Source: Streptomyces hygroscopicus
GTDB lineage: Bacteria > Actinomycetota > Actinomycetes > Streptomycetales > Streptomycetaceae
Reading direction: 5' to 3'
Length of the DNA: 64,000 nucleotides
NCBI GenBank assembly: GCA_002021875.1
Contig: CP018627.1
Coordinates: 5,766,001-5,830,000 of the forward strand
Under the pieces are notes generated by a model, which saw nothing but the letters and a program-made list of their open reading frames with translations, made no database searches and was not told the DNA's origin. A program made the translations under genes and the position numbers. Position 1 is the first letter of the stretch. Every line of letters begins with the position of its first letter. Of the stretch, positions 16,471 to 26,300 are shown one piece after another.

Positions 16471-18474
16471 ATGCCGCGCAATCACCGCCCCGGCCCGCCT
16501 CCCCGTGTCAGCGTGATCGTCCCCGCCCGTGACGCCATGCCCGGGATCACCCGGGCCGTCACCTCCGCCATGGAGCAGACCCTCGGGCTCAGCCGACTCG
16601 ACATCATCGCCGTCGACGACGGATCGGCCGACGGCACCGCGGAGGAGCTGGACCGGCTCGCCGCCGGCTGCCCCTCGCTCCATGTCGTCCGCAACCCCCA
16701 CCCCTGCCGCGGCGGCGCCGGCGGCCCCCGCAACACCGGACTGGCCCGCGCCCGCGGCGACTTCGTCTTCTTCCTGGACGCCGACGCCCGCCTGGCACCC
16801 GACGCGCTGCGCCGCATGGTCGCGATGGCCGACCAGAACGGCACCGACGTGGTCCTGGGCAAGATGGTCTCCCCGGACGGACGCGGCGTCCCCAAGGCGG
16901 TCTTCCGCCACAACCAGCTGCGCACCGACGCCCACAGCTCCCACGCCTACGCCACCCTGGAGCCCTGCAAGCTCTTCCGCCGCTCCCTGATCGAACGGCT
17001 CCGGCTGCGCTTCCCCGCCCACCTCCACCACGGCGAGGGCAAGCCCTTCACCGCGGCCGCCTATCTCAACGCCTCCGGGATCTCCGTCGTCGCCGACTAC
17101 GACTGCTACCACCTCGGCCCGGGCCGGGGCCGCACCGCCGCCGGTCTCGCCGACCGCGTCGACGCCATGCGGCCGCTGTTCGAGACCGCCGCCCGGCACA
17201 CCCGGCCCGGCACCCGCCGCGACGCCGTCATGCTCCACCACATCCGGCGGGAGCTGTGCCCGGCGCTGCGCGCCCTGCCGCGCGAGGACGAGACCGAGGC
17301 CCGCGAGCGGTTCCTGCCCGAACTGCGCCGATGGGCGCTGGCCCACTGCTCCGACACGCTCTTCCCCACCCTCACCGCCCCCGAGCGGCTGATGGTCCAT
17401 CTGCTGCGCACCGGCCGCTTCGAGGATCTGCTGTCCGTCGTGCGCAACACCAAACGCGACGCCCGGTGCGGCCATCTCGTCGAGAAGGGCAGCGTCTACT
17501 GGCTCCACCCCTTCTTCCGCGACCCCGACGCCGAAGTCCCCGACGCCTGCTTCGACGTCACCGACCGGCTGCCGGTCCGCCACCACCTCGCGGGCGCCGC
17601 CTGGCACGGCCGCAGCACCCTGCGGGTGCGCGGCCGGGCGGCCATCGACGGGCTGGCGGCCGACCCCGAGGAGGACCGCGCCGAGCTGGTGCTGCGCCGC
17701 CGCGAGGCACCGGACGAGGTGCGGATCCCGGCGGTGGCCACGGCGGAGGACGACCCCGCGGAGTTCGCGGCCGATGTGAACATCGCCGCCGCCGACGGCG
17801 GCGCACCACTGCGCCCCGGCGTCTGGGACGTCTTCCTCGACGTCCGCGCCCAGGGCATCAGCCGCACCGTACGGTTCGGCAACCGCCATGACGACACCCT
17901 CGACATCGGCACCGCGCGCCGGGTGGTGGCCGCCGGGCCCGGGCTGCGCGCCCGGGTCACGCCGTACTTCACCAGCCCGTACCGCAATCTCTCCCTCGAC
18001 ATCGGCCCGGCCCCGCGCGGCGCGCCCTGCGAGGTGACCGAGGCCGTATGGCATCCGTCCGACAAGGGCACCCTGGTCGTCGCCGGACGGCTGCTGCCGC
18101 CCGGCACCCCGGCGCGCGGGCGACTGCTGCGGCTGCGCGCCGAGCATGCCGACGGACGGGTTTTCGACCATCCGGTGCGGTTCGCCGCGGGGCATCCGGC
18201 GGGTGCCTTCACCGCCCGGCTGCCGGTGCGGGACCTGGGCCGCGGCCGGTGGACGGTGACGCTTGCCGTCATCGGCCCCGGCGACCAGGCCCCGGGGCAC
18301 CTCGCGCCCGCCGCGCCCGTCCCGCCGCCCGCCCGGCTGCCCGGCGCCCGCTGGGTGCGCCGCGGCCGTCCGTACTACGCCAAGCCGCTGATGGGGCGCG
18401 GCGAGGTGACGTTGGAGCTGCGGGTGGCGCCGGTCCGGCTGCTCGCCGCCGTACGCAACCGGCTGCGGTGGTGA
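16471..18474 (+). CDS. GT2-family glycosyltransferase with altered catalytic motifs
   Basis: A 667-residue protein. The N-terminal GT2 fold (PRVSVIVPARDAMPGITRAVTSAM, IIAVDDGSADGT) is followed by a roughly 400-residue C-terminal domain shared only with the paralog at 18578-20587. The metal motif reads FLDADARL (Asp103-Ala-Asp105-Ala) where the paralog has FLDSDDYL. The usual catalytic-base region reads HGEGKPF (Glu189-Gly190) instead of NCEDKPF. The protein may therefore be weakly active, have changed donor use, or act as a partner. The start is the ATG at 16471. It lies tail-to-tail with its paralog, 103 bp apart. Confidence 0.88.
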   Translation: MPRNHRPGPPPRVSVIVPARDAMPGITRAVTSAMEQTLGLSRLDIIAVDDGSADGTAEELDRLAAGCPSLHVVRNPHPCRGGAGGPRNTGLARARGDFVFFLDADARLAPDALRRMVAMADQNGTDVVLGKMVSPDGRGVPKAVFRHNQLRTDAHSSHAYATLEPCKLFRRSLIERLRLRFPAHLHHGEGKPFTAAAYLNASGISVVADYDCYHLGPGRGRTAAGLADRVDAMRPLFETAARHTRPGTRRDAVMLHHIRRELCPALRALPREDETEARERFLPELRRWALAHCSDTLFPTLTAPERLMVHLLRTGRFEDLLSVVRNTKRDARCGHLVEKGSVYWLHPFFRDPDAEVPDACFDVTDRLPVRHHLAGAAWHGRSTLRVRGRAAIDGLAADPEEDRAELVLRRREAPDEVRIPAVATAEDDPAEFAADVNIAAADGGAPLRPGVWDVFLDVRAQGISRTVRFGNRHDDTLDIGTARRVVAAGPGLRARVTPYFTSPYRNLSLDIGPAPRGAPCEVTEAVWHPSDKGTLVVAGRLLPPGTPARGRLLRLRAEHADGRVFDHPVRFAAGHPAGAFTARLPVRDLGRGRWTVTLAVIGPGDQAPGHLAPAAPVPPPARLPGARWVRRGRPYYAKPLMGRGEVTLELRVAPVRLLAAVRNRLRW

Positions 18475-18530
18475 CCGCGTGGCGGGTGACTCATGAGCCG
18501 TGACCCCGTGGCGGGTGACCCGTGAGCGGT
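18471..18530. repeat. two 29-bp direct repeats at the convergent gene ends
   Basis: GTGACCGCGTGGCGGGTGAC (from 18471) and GTGACCCCGTGGCGGGTGAC (from 18500) repeat with a 29-bp period, overlapping the stop of the plus-strand GT2 gene. Confidence 0.7.
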
Positions 18531-18577
18531 GACCCCGGGGCGAACGATGGCGGTGGCTCCGTGGACGATGGCCCCGC

Positions 18578-20587
18578 TCACCCCCGCAGCCGCCGCCGCA
18601 CCCCCGTGGCAACCTTGATCGGAGCCACCTCCAGGCCGAGAGCCCGGGCCGGGCCCAGGGCCACCGGCTTGGCGTAGTACGGACGGCAGCCGAAGCGGAG
18701 CCAGCGGGTCGCGTCCAGCCGGTCGAAGTACGGCACGACCGCGGAGCGGCGCGGCGTGTCCTCGCCGGGGCCGTCCATGATCAGCGTCAGCGTCCAGCGG
18801 CCCGTGCCCAGCCTGCCGACCGGCAGCCAGGCGGTGAAGACGGACGTGGAGCCGCCGGGCTCACAGCGCACCGGCACCTCGTGCACCGTGCCCGTACCGC
18901 CCTCGGCGCGCAGCAGCAGCGTCCCGCCGTCCCGCGCCGCGTCCTCGGTCAGCCGTCCGCCGACCAGCAGGGTGCTCCGGGTGCGCCAGAGGGTCCGGAG
19001 CACCTGGCAGGGCGGGTCGAGGGGATGAGCGGTCTCGCCGACGTCGAGCGAGAGATTGCCGTACGGGGTGTAGTACGGCACCACCACCTCCGCCCCCTGG
19101 GACGTGGTGACGCGGCGCCGGGACGGATGGGTGACCTCACCGCCGTCGCGGCGGTTGCCGAACCGCACCGTACGGCTGACGCCCTGGGCGCGGACGTCCA
19201 GGTAGATGTTCCACAGCCCTCGTTCCAGCGGGGCCCCGCCGTCGGCGGTGGCCGGGTCGATCTCGGCGGTGAAGCCCGCCATCTCGTACCGCCGCCCCTC
19301 CCCGGGCAGCGGGTTGGCGGAGAGGCACGGCGTGGTGGGCACCCGCACCTCGGGGCGGTCGGCCCGGTACTTGCGCAGCACGATCTCGGTGGCCGGGTCC
19401 AGGGCTTCGACGTCCTCGATATAGGCGTGGCCGGCCAGCCGCAGCGCCCCGCCGTACCAGCTCGCCGCCTCCAGGTGGTGGTGGACCGGCAGCCGGTCGG
19501 TGACGTCGAAGCAGACGTCGGGGACGGCGGCGGCATGGTCCCGGAAGAACGGATGGAGCCAGTAGACCCGGCCCTTGTCGACGAGATGGCCGCGCCGCCC
19601 GTCCCGCCCCGCGTTCCGGGCCACGGTCAGCACCTCGTCGAAGCGGTCGGCGCGCAGCAGTTGGATCAGCAGCCGGTCGGGGGCGTCGAGCCGCTGGAAG
19701 AGGGCGTCGCTCACCCACGTCCTCGCCCAGTGCCGGAACTCCGGGAAGAACCGCTCCCGCGCCTCCTGTTCGCTCTCGCGGGGCAGCAGGGCGCGCAGCG
19801 GACCGCACAGCTCCCACTCCACATGGCGGCGCATGATCTGGTCCCGGCGCGGGCCCGGTTCCAGATAGCGGGCCACGGTCTCGAAGCACAGCCGGCTGCC
19901 GTCCATGCGGTGGGCGAGATCGGCGGCGGTGAGGGTGAGGTTGTTGCGGTTCTCGCGGTAGCGGACGTAGTAGCAGTCGTAGTCGGCGACCACCGAGATG
20001 CCGGATGCGTTGAGGTAGGCGGCGGCGGTGAACGGCTTGTCCTCGCAGTTGCGGTAGGGCGGGAAGCGCAGGTGCAGCCGCTCGATGAGGGAGCGGCGGA
20101 ACAGCTTCCACGGGCCCAGGGTCAGATAGGCGTGCGAGGAGAAGACGTCGGTACGGGGCTGATTGTGCTGGAAGACGGCCCGGGGCACGGCCCGTCCCCC
20201 CACGGAGGCGATCTTGCCCAGCACGATGTCGGTGCCGTGGGCGTCGGCCATGGCGACCATGCGGCGCAGCGCGTCCGGCCCCAGATAGTCGTCGGAGTCG
20301 AGGAAGAAGACGAAGTCGCCCCGGGCGTGGTCCAGTCCGGTGTTGCGGGGTATGCCCGCGCAGCCGGAGTTCTCCTGGTGGATGACGCGCAGCGCGGAGC
20401 AGATGCGGGCGAGCCGCTCCAGCTCCTCGCCGGTGCCGTCGGTCGAACCGTCGTCCACCGCGATGATCTCGACCCGGTCCGGGCCCAGGGTCTGGTCCAT
20501 CGCGGAGGTGACGGCGCGGGTCAGCTCCGGCAGGGCGTTGTAGGCGGGGATGATCACACTGACACGAGGTCGGGATACAGCGGGCAT
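18578..20587 (-). CDS. GT2-family glycosyltransferase with C-terminal accessory domain
   Basis: A 669-residue enzyme for surface polysaccharide or teichoic-acid-type polymer. The GT2 domain (about 1-250) has intact motifs: RVSVIIPAYNALPELTRAV, IIAVDDGSTDGT, CAGIPRNTGL, FLDSDDYLGPDAL and NCEDKPFTAAAYLNASG. The roughly 400-residue remainder (VTDRLPVHHHL, NIYLDVRAQGVSRTVRFGNR) is beta-rich, resembles C-terminal modules of TarS-like or capsule GT2 enzymes, and is shared with the paralog at 16471. The start is the ATG at 20587, with AGGAGG seven bases upstream, a strong site. It lies downstream of the GT2-TagF gene in the same orientation with a 70-bp G-rich spacer. Confidence 0.9.
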   Translation of the reverse strand: MPAVSRPRVSVIIPAYNALPELTRAVTSAMDQTLGPDRVEIIAVDDGSTDGTGEELERLARICSALRVIHQENSGCAGIPRNTGLDHARGDFVFFLDSDDYLGPDALRRMVAMADAHGTDIVLGKIASVGGRAVPRAVFQHNQPRTDVFSSHAYLTLGPWKLFRRSLIERLHLRFPPYRNCEDKPFTAAAYLNASGISVVADYDCYYVRYRENRNNLTLTAADLAHRMDGSRLCFETVARYLEPGPRRDQIMRRHVEWELCGPLRALLPRESEQEARERFFPEFRHWARTWVSDALFQRLDAPDRLLIQLLRADRFDEVLTVARNAGRDGRRGHLVDKGRVYWLHPFFRDHAAAVPDVCFDVTDRLPVHHHLEAASWYGGALRLAGHAYIEDVEALDPATEIVLRKYRADRPEVRVPTTPCLSANPLPGEGRRYEMAGFTAEIDPATADGGAPLERGLWNIYLDVRAQGVSRTVRFGNRRDGGEVTHPSRRRVTTSQGAEVVVPYYTPYGNLSLDVGETAHPLDPPCQVLRTLWRTRSTLLVGGRLTEDAARDGGTLLLRAEGGTGTVHEVPVRCEPGGSTSVFTAWLPVGRLGTGRWTLTLIMDGPGEDTPRRSAVVPYFDRLDATRWLRFGCRPYYAKPVALGPARALGLEVAPIKVATGVRRRLRG

Positions 20588-20620
20588 GACGGCCTCCTGA
20601 CTCCGGGCTCTCGACGGGTC

Positions 20621-20659
20621 GGGGGTCGGGGTCGGGGGTCGGGGTCGGGGGTCGGGGTC
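20621..20659. repeat. three perfect 13-bp G-rich repeats, G-quadruplex-prone
   Basis: GGGGGTCGGGGTC occurs three times head-to-tail on the plus strand and ends within the stop codon of the GT2-TagF gene (minus strand, stop at 20660-20658). Six runs of four or five G separated by TC could form a G-quadruplex on the template strand. Confidence 0.85.
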
Positions 20660-22919
20660 ACTCGGCGGTGAGGACGCCGCCGCGCGGCCCCGCCGGGGCG
20701 CTGTCGCCGTCGGCCGGCAGGGGCCGCGTCCGCGGCGCGGGCGCGAGGGGGAGCGCCGTGTCGTCCTGGCCCAGCATCAGGGTCCGTACCACCCGTTCGG
20801 CCGCGTGGCCGTCGTCGAACCGGCAGAAGCGGGCCCGGAAGGCGGTGCGCAGCGCGCTCGCGTCCGCGTCGCACCAGCGGCCCTCGCGGAAGACCTCGGC
20901 CAGCTCCCGCTCGGTGCGGGCGACGGCCCCCGGGGTCTCGCCGGGGGATCCCGAGAGGAGGTCGAAGTAGACCCCGCGGGAGGACCGGTAGATGTCCCAG
21001 TCGTCGGCGTAGATGACGATGGGGCGGTCCAGCAGGGCGTAGTCGAACATCATCGACGAGTAGTCGGTGATCAGCGCGTCGGCCGCCAGGCACAGTTGCT
21101 CCGCCGACGGGTGGTGCGAGACGTCGATCACCAGCCCCGCCTCCTGGAGCCGGGACAGTTGGTGCTGCGGCCGGTAGGAGTAGTGGGCCCGCACCAGCAG
21201 CGTGGTCTGCGGGCCGAGTTCGCGGCTGAGCCGCTCCAGGTCCAGCCGGGGGGTGAACCCCTTCTGGTAGTCGCGGAGGGTGGGCGCGTAGAGGAGGGCG
21301 GTGTTCCCGGCCGGGATGCCCAACTCCCCGCGGATCCGCCGGATGTCCTCCTCGGACGCCGTGAAGAAGACGTCATTGCGCGGATATCCGTATTCCAGCA
21401 GCCGGTACGCGGCGGGGTAGACCCGCTCCCAGATCTGGCTGGAATGCGGATTGGAGGAGAGGGCGACGTCCCAGCGGTCGATGCGCTTGAGCAGATTGCC
21501 GAAACTCATCCCGCCCGCGGCGGCCGGATAGCGCTGCTGGTCCAGCCCCATGCATTTGAGCGGGGTGCCGTGGAAGGTCTGCAGATGCACCGTGCCCGGC
21601 CGTTTCACCACCTCATTGGGGAAGTTGACGTTGTTGATGAGGTATTTCGCGCGGGCCACGGTGCGGTAGAAGTCGCGGGTGCCGGTGACGACGTAGTCGA
21701 CGCCTTCCGGGAGGGACTCGATCTCCGACTGCTTGACCGCCCATACCCCGTGGATCTCCGGTGCCAGCTCCCGCGCCTTGTGGTAGATCGCCCCCGGATT
21801 GCACAGCACCCCACGGCCCCAGTACGCGGAGTAGACGGCCAGGTGGGGGTCCACCGGCCGCTGCCGGTGCAGCCGGTACAGGCCCCGCTTGGCGCGTGCG
21901 GCCAGGGGCGGCCGGACGGTCCGGCGCAGTTTGCGGGCTCCGGCCGCCGCCCGTACGCCCAGCTCGCGCTCCCGGTAGCGGAGGAAGGAGCCGGACGCCA
22001 GCGCCTCGAAGCGCCACCGGCCCTCGACCGGCGGGGTGAACCCGGCGGGCAGTCGGCCGCGATACCACGCGGCGGCCCGTCCGAAGAAGCGCGGCCGGTC
22101 CGCCGTCGCCACCCGGGACGTCCGGTCCAGGCAGAACAGGAAATGCGAGACGGCCCGTTCGAAGAGCAGCGGGCGCAAAGGGTCCAGCTCCGGGTGGTCG
22201 TCGAGGAAGTCGAAGAGCCGGGCGTACTGCTGGAAGATGACGAAGTGCTTCTCCCCGGGGCTTCCCGTACTGGCCCCGACCCGCCGCTGCCGGTATTCCA
22301 GGCCCACCAGATCGACACAGGCTATTCGCCGCGCGGTGAGCATCGTCTTGTACGAGAGCAGTGCGTCCTCGTAGATGCCCTCGCTGAACGCGAAGCCATG
22401 ACGGGTGTAGAAATCCCGGTGGTAGACGCGATTGGACGACATCGCGAACAGCCGCAGGAATTCCGGGCGTTCGACGACGGAGAAGACATCGGTGCCCGCC
22501 GAGGCCAGCAGATCCCCGAAGAGGCTGGGGGCCCGGCGCTCCGACCAGTAGGTGCGCACATGGTTGAAGTAGAGGATGTCCGGGTCATGGGTGAGGGCGA
22601 GCCGGTCGGCGAGGCCCTGGAGGGTGCCCGGGGCGAGGGTGTCGTCCCCGTCCAGGAAGAGCAGATAGTCCCCGCGGGCCCGCTCGACACCGGCGTTACG
22701 GGCCCGGCCCGGCCCGGAGTTGACCCGCTGGTGCACGGGCACGACCCGGCTGTCGCGCGCCGCGTACGCGTCGATGATCGCGCCGCAGTGGTCCGGTGAG
22801 CAGTCGTCGACGGCGACCACCTCCACGTCCTGACACGACTGCGTCAGCACGGAATCCAGGCAGGCGCTCAGATAGCCCTGGACGCGATAGGCGGCGATGA
22901 CGATGGTGAAGCGGGGCAT
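20658..22919 (-). CDS. GT2 glycosyltransferase fused to TagF-like CDP-glycerol glycerophosphotransferase
   Basis: A 753-residue paralog of the protein at 2923-5535, without the repeat expansion or the long low-complexity tail. The GT2 domain has RFTIVIAAYRVQGYLSACL and FLDGDDTLAPGTL. The TagF domain has LQTFHGTPLKCMGLD with catalytic-type His, LVRAHYSYRP and ALITDYSSMMFDYALLDRPIV. It probably polymerises glycerol- or other polyol-phosphate units and also adds sugar. The start is the ATG at 22919 with GAGGAG seven bases upstream; a longer upstream frame is rejected. It probably forms an operon with the GT2 gene at 18578-20587. Confidence 0.92.
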   Translation of the reverse strand: MPRFTIVIAAYRVQGYLSACLDSVLTQSCQDVEVVAVDDCSPDHCGAIIDAYAARDSRVVPVHQRVNSGPGRARNAGVERARGDYLLFLDGDDTLAPGTLQGLADRLALTHDPDILYFNHVRTYWSERRAPSLFGDLLASAGTDVFSVVERPEFLRLFAMSSNRVYHRDFYTRHGFAFSEGIYEDALLSYKTMLTARRIACVDLVGLEYRQRRVGASTGSPGEKHFVIFQQYARLFDFLDDHPELDPLRPLLFERAVSHFLFCLDRTSRVATADRPRFFGRAAAWYRGRLPAGFTPPVEGRWRFEALASGSFLRYRERELGVRAAAGARKLRRTVRPPLAARAKRGLYRLHRQRPVDPHLAVYSAYWGRGVLCNPGAIYHKARELAPEIHGVWAVKQSEIESLPEGVDYVVTGTRDFYRTVARAKYLINNVNFPNEVVKRPGTVHLQTFHGTPLKCMGLDQQRYPAAAGGMSFGNLLKRIDRWDVALSSNPHSSQIWERVYPAAYRLLEYGYPRNDVFFTASEEDIRRIRGELGIPAGNTALLYAPTLRDYQKGFTPRLDLERLSRELGPQTTLLVRAHYSYRPQHQLSRLQEAGLVIDVSHHPSAEQLCLAADALITDYSSMMFDYALLDRPIVIYADDWDIYRSSRGVYFDLLSGSPGETPGAVARTERELAEVFREGRWCDADASALRTAFRARFCRFDDGHAAERVVRTLMLGQDDTALPLAPAPRTRPLPADGDSAPAGPRGGVLTAE

Positions 22920-23040
22920 AAGGCTCCTCGGGACGCGACGGCGGTTCGAGGTGCGAAGCACTCACTGACCACCCACGCTAGGTGGGTTCGTCCCGGTATG
23001 CCCGTTCGGTCGTTGGACGGGCGCCCAAGCGGGTGACAAA

Positions 23041-23073
23041 CGCCCCCGGCGGACATGAAGTCCGCCGGGGGCG
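23041..23073. terminator. strong 14-bp hairpin terminator
   Basis: CGCCCCCGGCGGAC (23041-23054) pairs perfectly with GTCCGCCGGGGGCG (23060-23073) across loop ATGAA. It lies between two minus-strand genes, upstream of the GT2-TagF gene, and would insulate it from glutamate dehydrogenase read-through. The rest of 22920-23248 has no gene. Confidence 0.85.
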
Positions 23074-23248
23074 CCGGTGCCGCCACATTCTCCTCCCGCG
23101 GCCTTCCCTCCACGTCGGCGCGGTGCCGCGCTTCACGGACGTACGGCGTCGCGGGCGCCGCGCCCGCCAGGCGCCCGGGCCCTGGCCCGATGTCGTGGAC
23201 AAGTGCGGCGCGTGGGCCATGCGGCGCCGCGGGGTCATGGCCCGGACG

Positions 23249-23288
23249 CACCGCGCCGCCCGGGGCGCGGGGCCCGGGCGGCGCGGTG
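23249..23288 (-). terminator. 16-bp hairpin terminator of the glutamate dehydrogenase gene
   Basis: Perfect arms 23249-23264 and 23273-23288 (core CCGCGCCGCCCGGG) flank an 8-nt loop, 17 bp beyond the stop codon of the dehydrogenase gene. There is no T-run. Confidence 0.85.
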
Positions 23289-23304
23289 TCAGCTCGGTGG
23301 CGGA

Positions 23305-26300
23305 TCAGCTATGCGTGCGCAGCAGCGTTCGCATCGTCCGCATCGCGACCGACAGATTGGCCAGGTCGAAGGTCTCCGACGACTGGATCTCATCGAGCGT
23401 GGTGCGCGCACGCTGCAGGATCGCGGCGTTCTTCTCCTCCCACGCCTTGAAGCGCTGCTCGGGCGTGGAGCCGCCGTTGCCCACCGACAGCACATCGGAG
23501 GTCAGGGCGGCCTGGGCCGCGTACAGGTCCTCGCGGATGGAGACCCGGGCCATGGACTGCCACCGGTCGGCGCGCGGCAGCTCGATGATCCGGTCCATCA
23601 GCTGGCTGATCCGCAGCCGGTCGGCCAGGTCGTAGTAGACCTCGGCGACCGCCAGCGGCTCCTTGCCGGTGCGGTCCGCGATGGCGACGATGTCCAGCGT
23701 CGGGAAGGCCGAGGAGAAGCCCGCCACCCGGGTGGCCAGGTCCTCCGGGACACCCGCCGCGGTGATCTCGTCGAAGATCCGCTGGTACCACTCGATGTCG
23801 GAGCCGCGCAGCAGCTTCGGCATCTGAGCCCGGACCGCGGCGACCCGCTCGCCGAAGAAGTCGATGGTCTCGGCGAGCTCCAGCGGCTGCGGCCGGTTGT
23901 TGAGCAGCCAGCGGGTGCCGCGCTCGACCAGCCGCCGCGAGTGCAGCCGCATCCTGGTCTGGATGTCGGCGTCGACGACCGTGTCCAGCGCCTCGACCTC
24001 GTCCCACACCTGGTTCAGCTCGAAGATCGCACGGGCCGCGGTCTGGGCGCGCACGACCTCCTCGGTGGAGGCCCCGCTCTCCTCCCGCATCCGGTGCAGG
24101 AAGGTCGTCCCGGCGGTGTTGAGCGTGTCGTTGACCAGCACCGTGGTGATGATCTCGCGCCGCAGGGCGTGGCCGTCGATGTACTCGGGGAACCGCTCCC
24201 GCAGCGCCTGCGGGAAGTACGCGTGCAGCAGCCGCTGAAGGTACGGGTCGTCGGGCAGCCCGGTGGCGATCAGCTCATCGGCCACCGTGATCTTGACGTA
24301 GGCGAGCAGCACGGCCAGCTCGGGCTGGCTCAGACCGCGCCCGGCGGAGAGCCGCTCGCGGATCTGGCGGTCGGTGGGCAGGAACTCCAGCGCCCGGTCC
24401 AGCCGTCCCTCCCGGCCCAGGCGGCGCATCAGCCGCTGGTGGGCGTGGAGCAGGCTGGGGGCCTGCACTTCCGAGTTGGCCAGGGCCACGTTCTGCGCGT
24501 AGTTGTTGCGCAGCACCAGCGCGCCGACCTCGTCGGTCATCTCGGCGAGCAGCTTGTTGCGCTGCTTGAGGGTGAGGTCGCCCTCGGTGACCAGGGCGTT
24601 GAGCAGGATCTTGATGTTCACCTCGTGGTCGGAGGTGTCCACACCGGCGCTGTTGTCGATCGCGTCGGTGTTGATCCGGCCGCCGCCCGCGGCGAACTCG
24701 ATCCGGCCCAGCTGGGTCAGGCCCAGGTTGCCGCCCTCGCCGACGACCTTGACCCGCAGATCCTGGCCGTCCACCCGGATCGCGTCATTGGCCTTGTCGC
24801 CGGCATCGCCGTGGGATTCGGTGGATGCCTTGACGTAGGTGCCGATGCCGCCGTTCCACAGCAGGTCGACCGGGGCCTTGAGGATCGTCTTCATCAGATC
24901 GGCCGGGGTCATCTTGGCGACCCGCTTCTCGATGCCGAGCGCGGCCCGCACCTGCGGGGTGATCGGAATGGCCTTGGCCGTACGGGGGTGGATGCCGCCG
25001 CCCGCCGACAGCAGCCCGGTGTCGTAGTCCTCCCACGAGGAACGCGGCAGCTCGAACAGGCGGCGGCGCTCGGCGTAGGAGGTGGCCGCGTCCGGGTTGG
25101 GGTCCAGGAAGATGTGCCGGTGGTCGAAGGCGGCGATCAGCCGGATGTTCTCGCTCAGCAGCATGCCGTTGCCGAACACGTCACCCGACATGTCGCCGAC
25201 GCCCACGACCGTGAAGTCCTGGGTCTGGGTGTCATGGCCCAGCTCACGGAAGTGGCGCTTGACCGACTCCCAGGCGCCGCGGGCGGTGATGCCCATGCCC
25301 TTGTGGTCGTATCCGGCGGAGCCGCCGGAGGCGAAGGCGTCCCCGAGCCAGAAGCCGTACGACTGGGCCACGTCGTTGGCGATGTCGGAGAAGGTCGCGG
25401 TGCCCTTGTCGGCGGCGACGACGAGATAGGTGTCGTCCCCGTCGTGGCGGACCACGTCCTTGGGCGGCTCGACCTGGCCCGCGACCAGGTTGTCGGTGAT
25501 GTCGAGCAGACCGGAGATGAAGGTCTTGTAGCAGGCGATGCCCTCGGCCATCCAGGCGTCGCGGTCGACGGACGGATCCGGCAGCCGCTTGCCGACGAAG
25601 CCGCCCTTGGCGCCCACCGGCACGATGACGGTGTTCTTCACCATCTGCGCCTTGACCAGGCCGAGGATCTCGGTACGGAAGTCCTCACGCCGGTCGGACC
25701 AGCGCAAGCCACCGCGCGCGACCTTGCCGAACCGCAGATGCACACCCTCGACCCGCGGCGAGTACACCCAGATCTCGTACGCCGGGCGGGGCGCGGGCAG
25801 ATCGGGCACGGCCTGCGGGTCCAGCTTGATCGACAGGTAGTCGTGGGGCTTGCCGTCCCCGTTCATCTGGAAGTGGTTCGTCCGCAGAGTCGCCTTGATC
25901 AAGGTGAGGAACGAGCGCAGGATGCGGTCCTCGTCCAGCGAGGCCACCTGGTCCAGCGCCGCGTCCAGCTCCTCCAGCAGGGCGTCGGTCAGCTCCACGC
26001 CCGCCCGCTGCCGCTCCGGCGACATCCGCGCCTCGAAGAGGGAGACCAGCAGCCGGGTGGTGTGCACATTGTTGCGGAGGGTGTCCTCCATGTACGACTG
26101 GCTGAAGGTGGAGCCGGCCTGCCGCAGGTACTTGGCGTAGGCCCGCAGCACCATCGCCTGCCGCCAGTCCAGCCCCGCGCCCAGCACCAACTGGTTGAAG
26201 TTGTCGCTCTCGGCCTGGCCGGTCCACACCGCGGCGAACGCGTTCTGGAAGCGCTCACGGGCGTCGTCGGCCAGCGCCTCGCCCTCGCGCAGGGGCAGCC

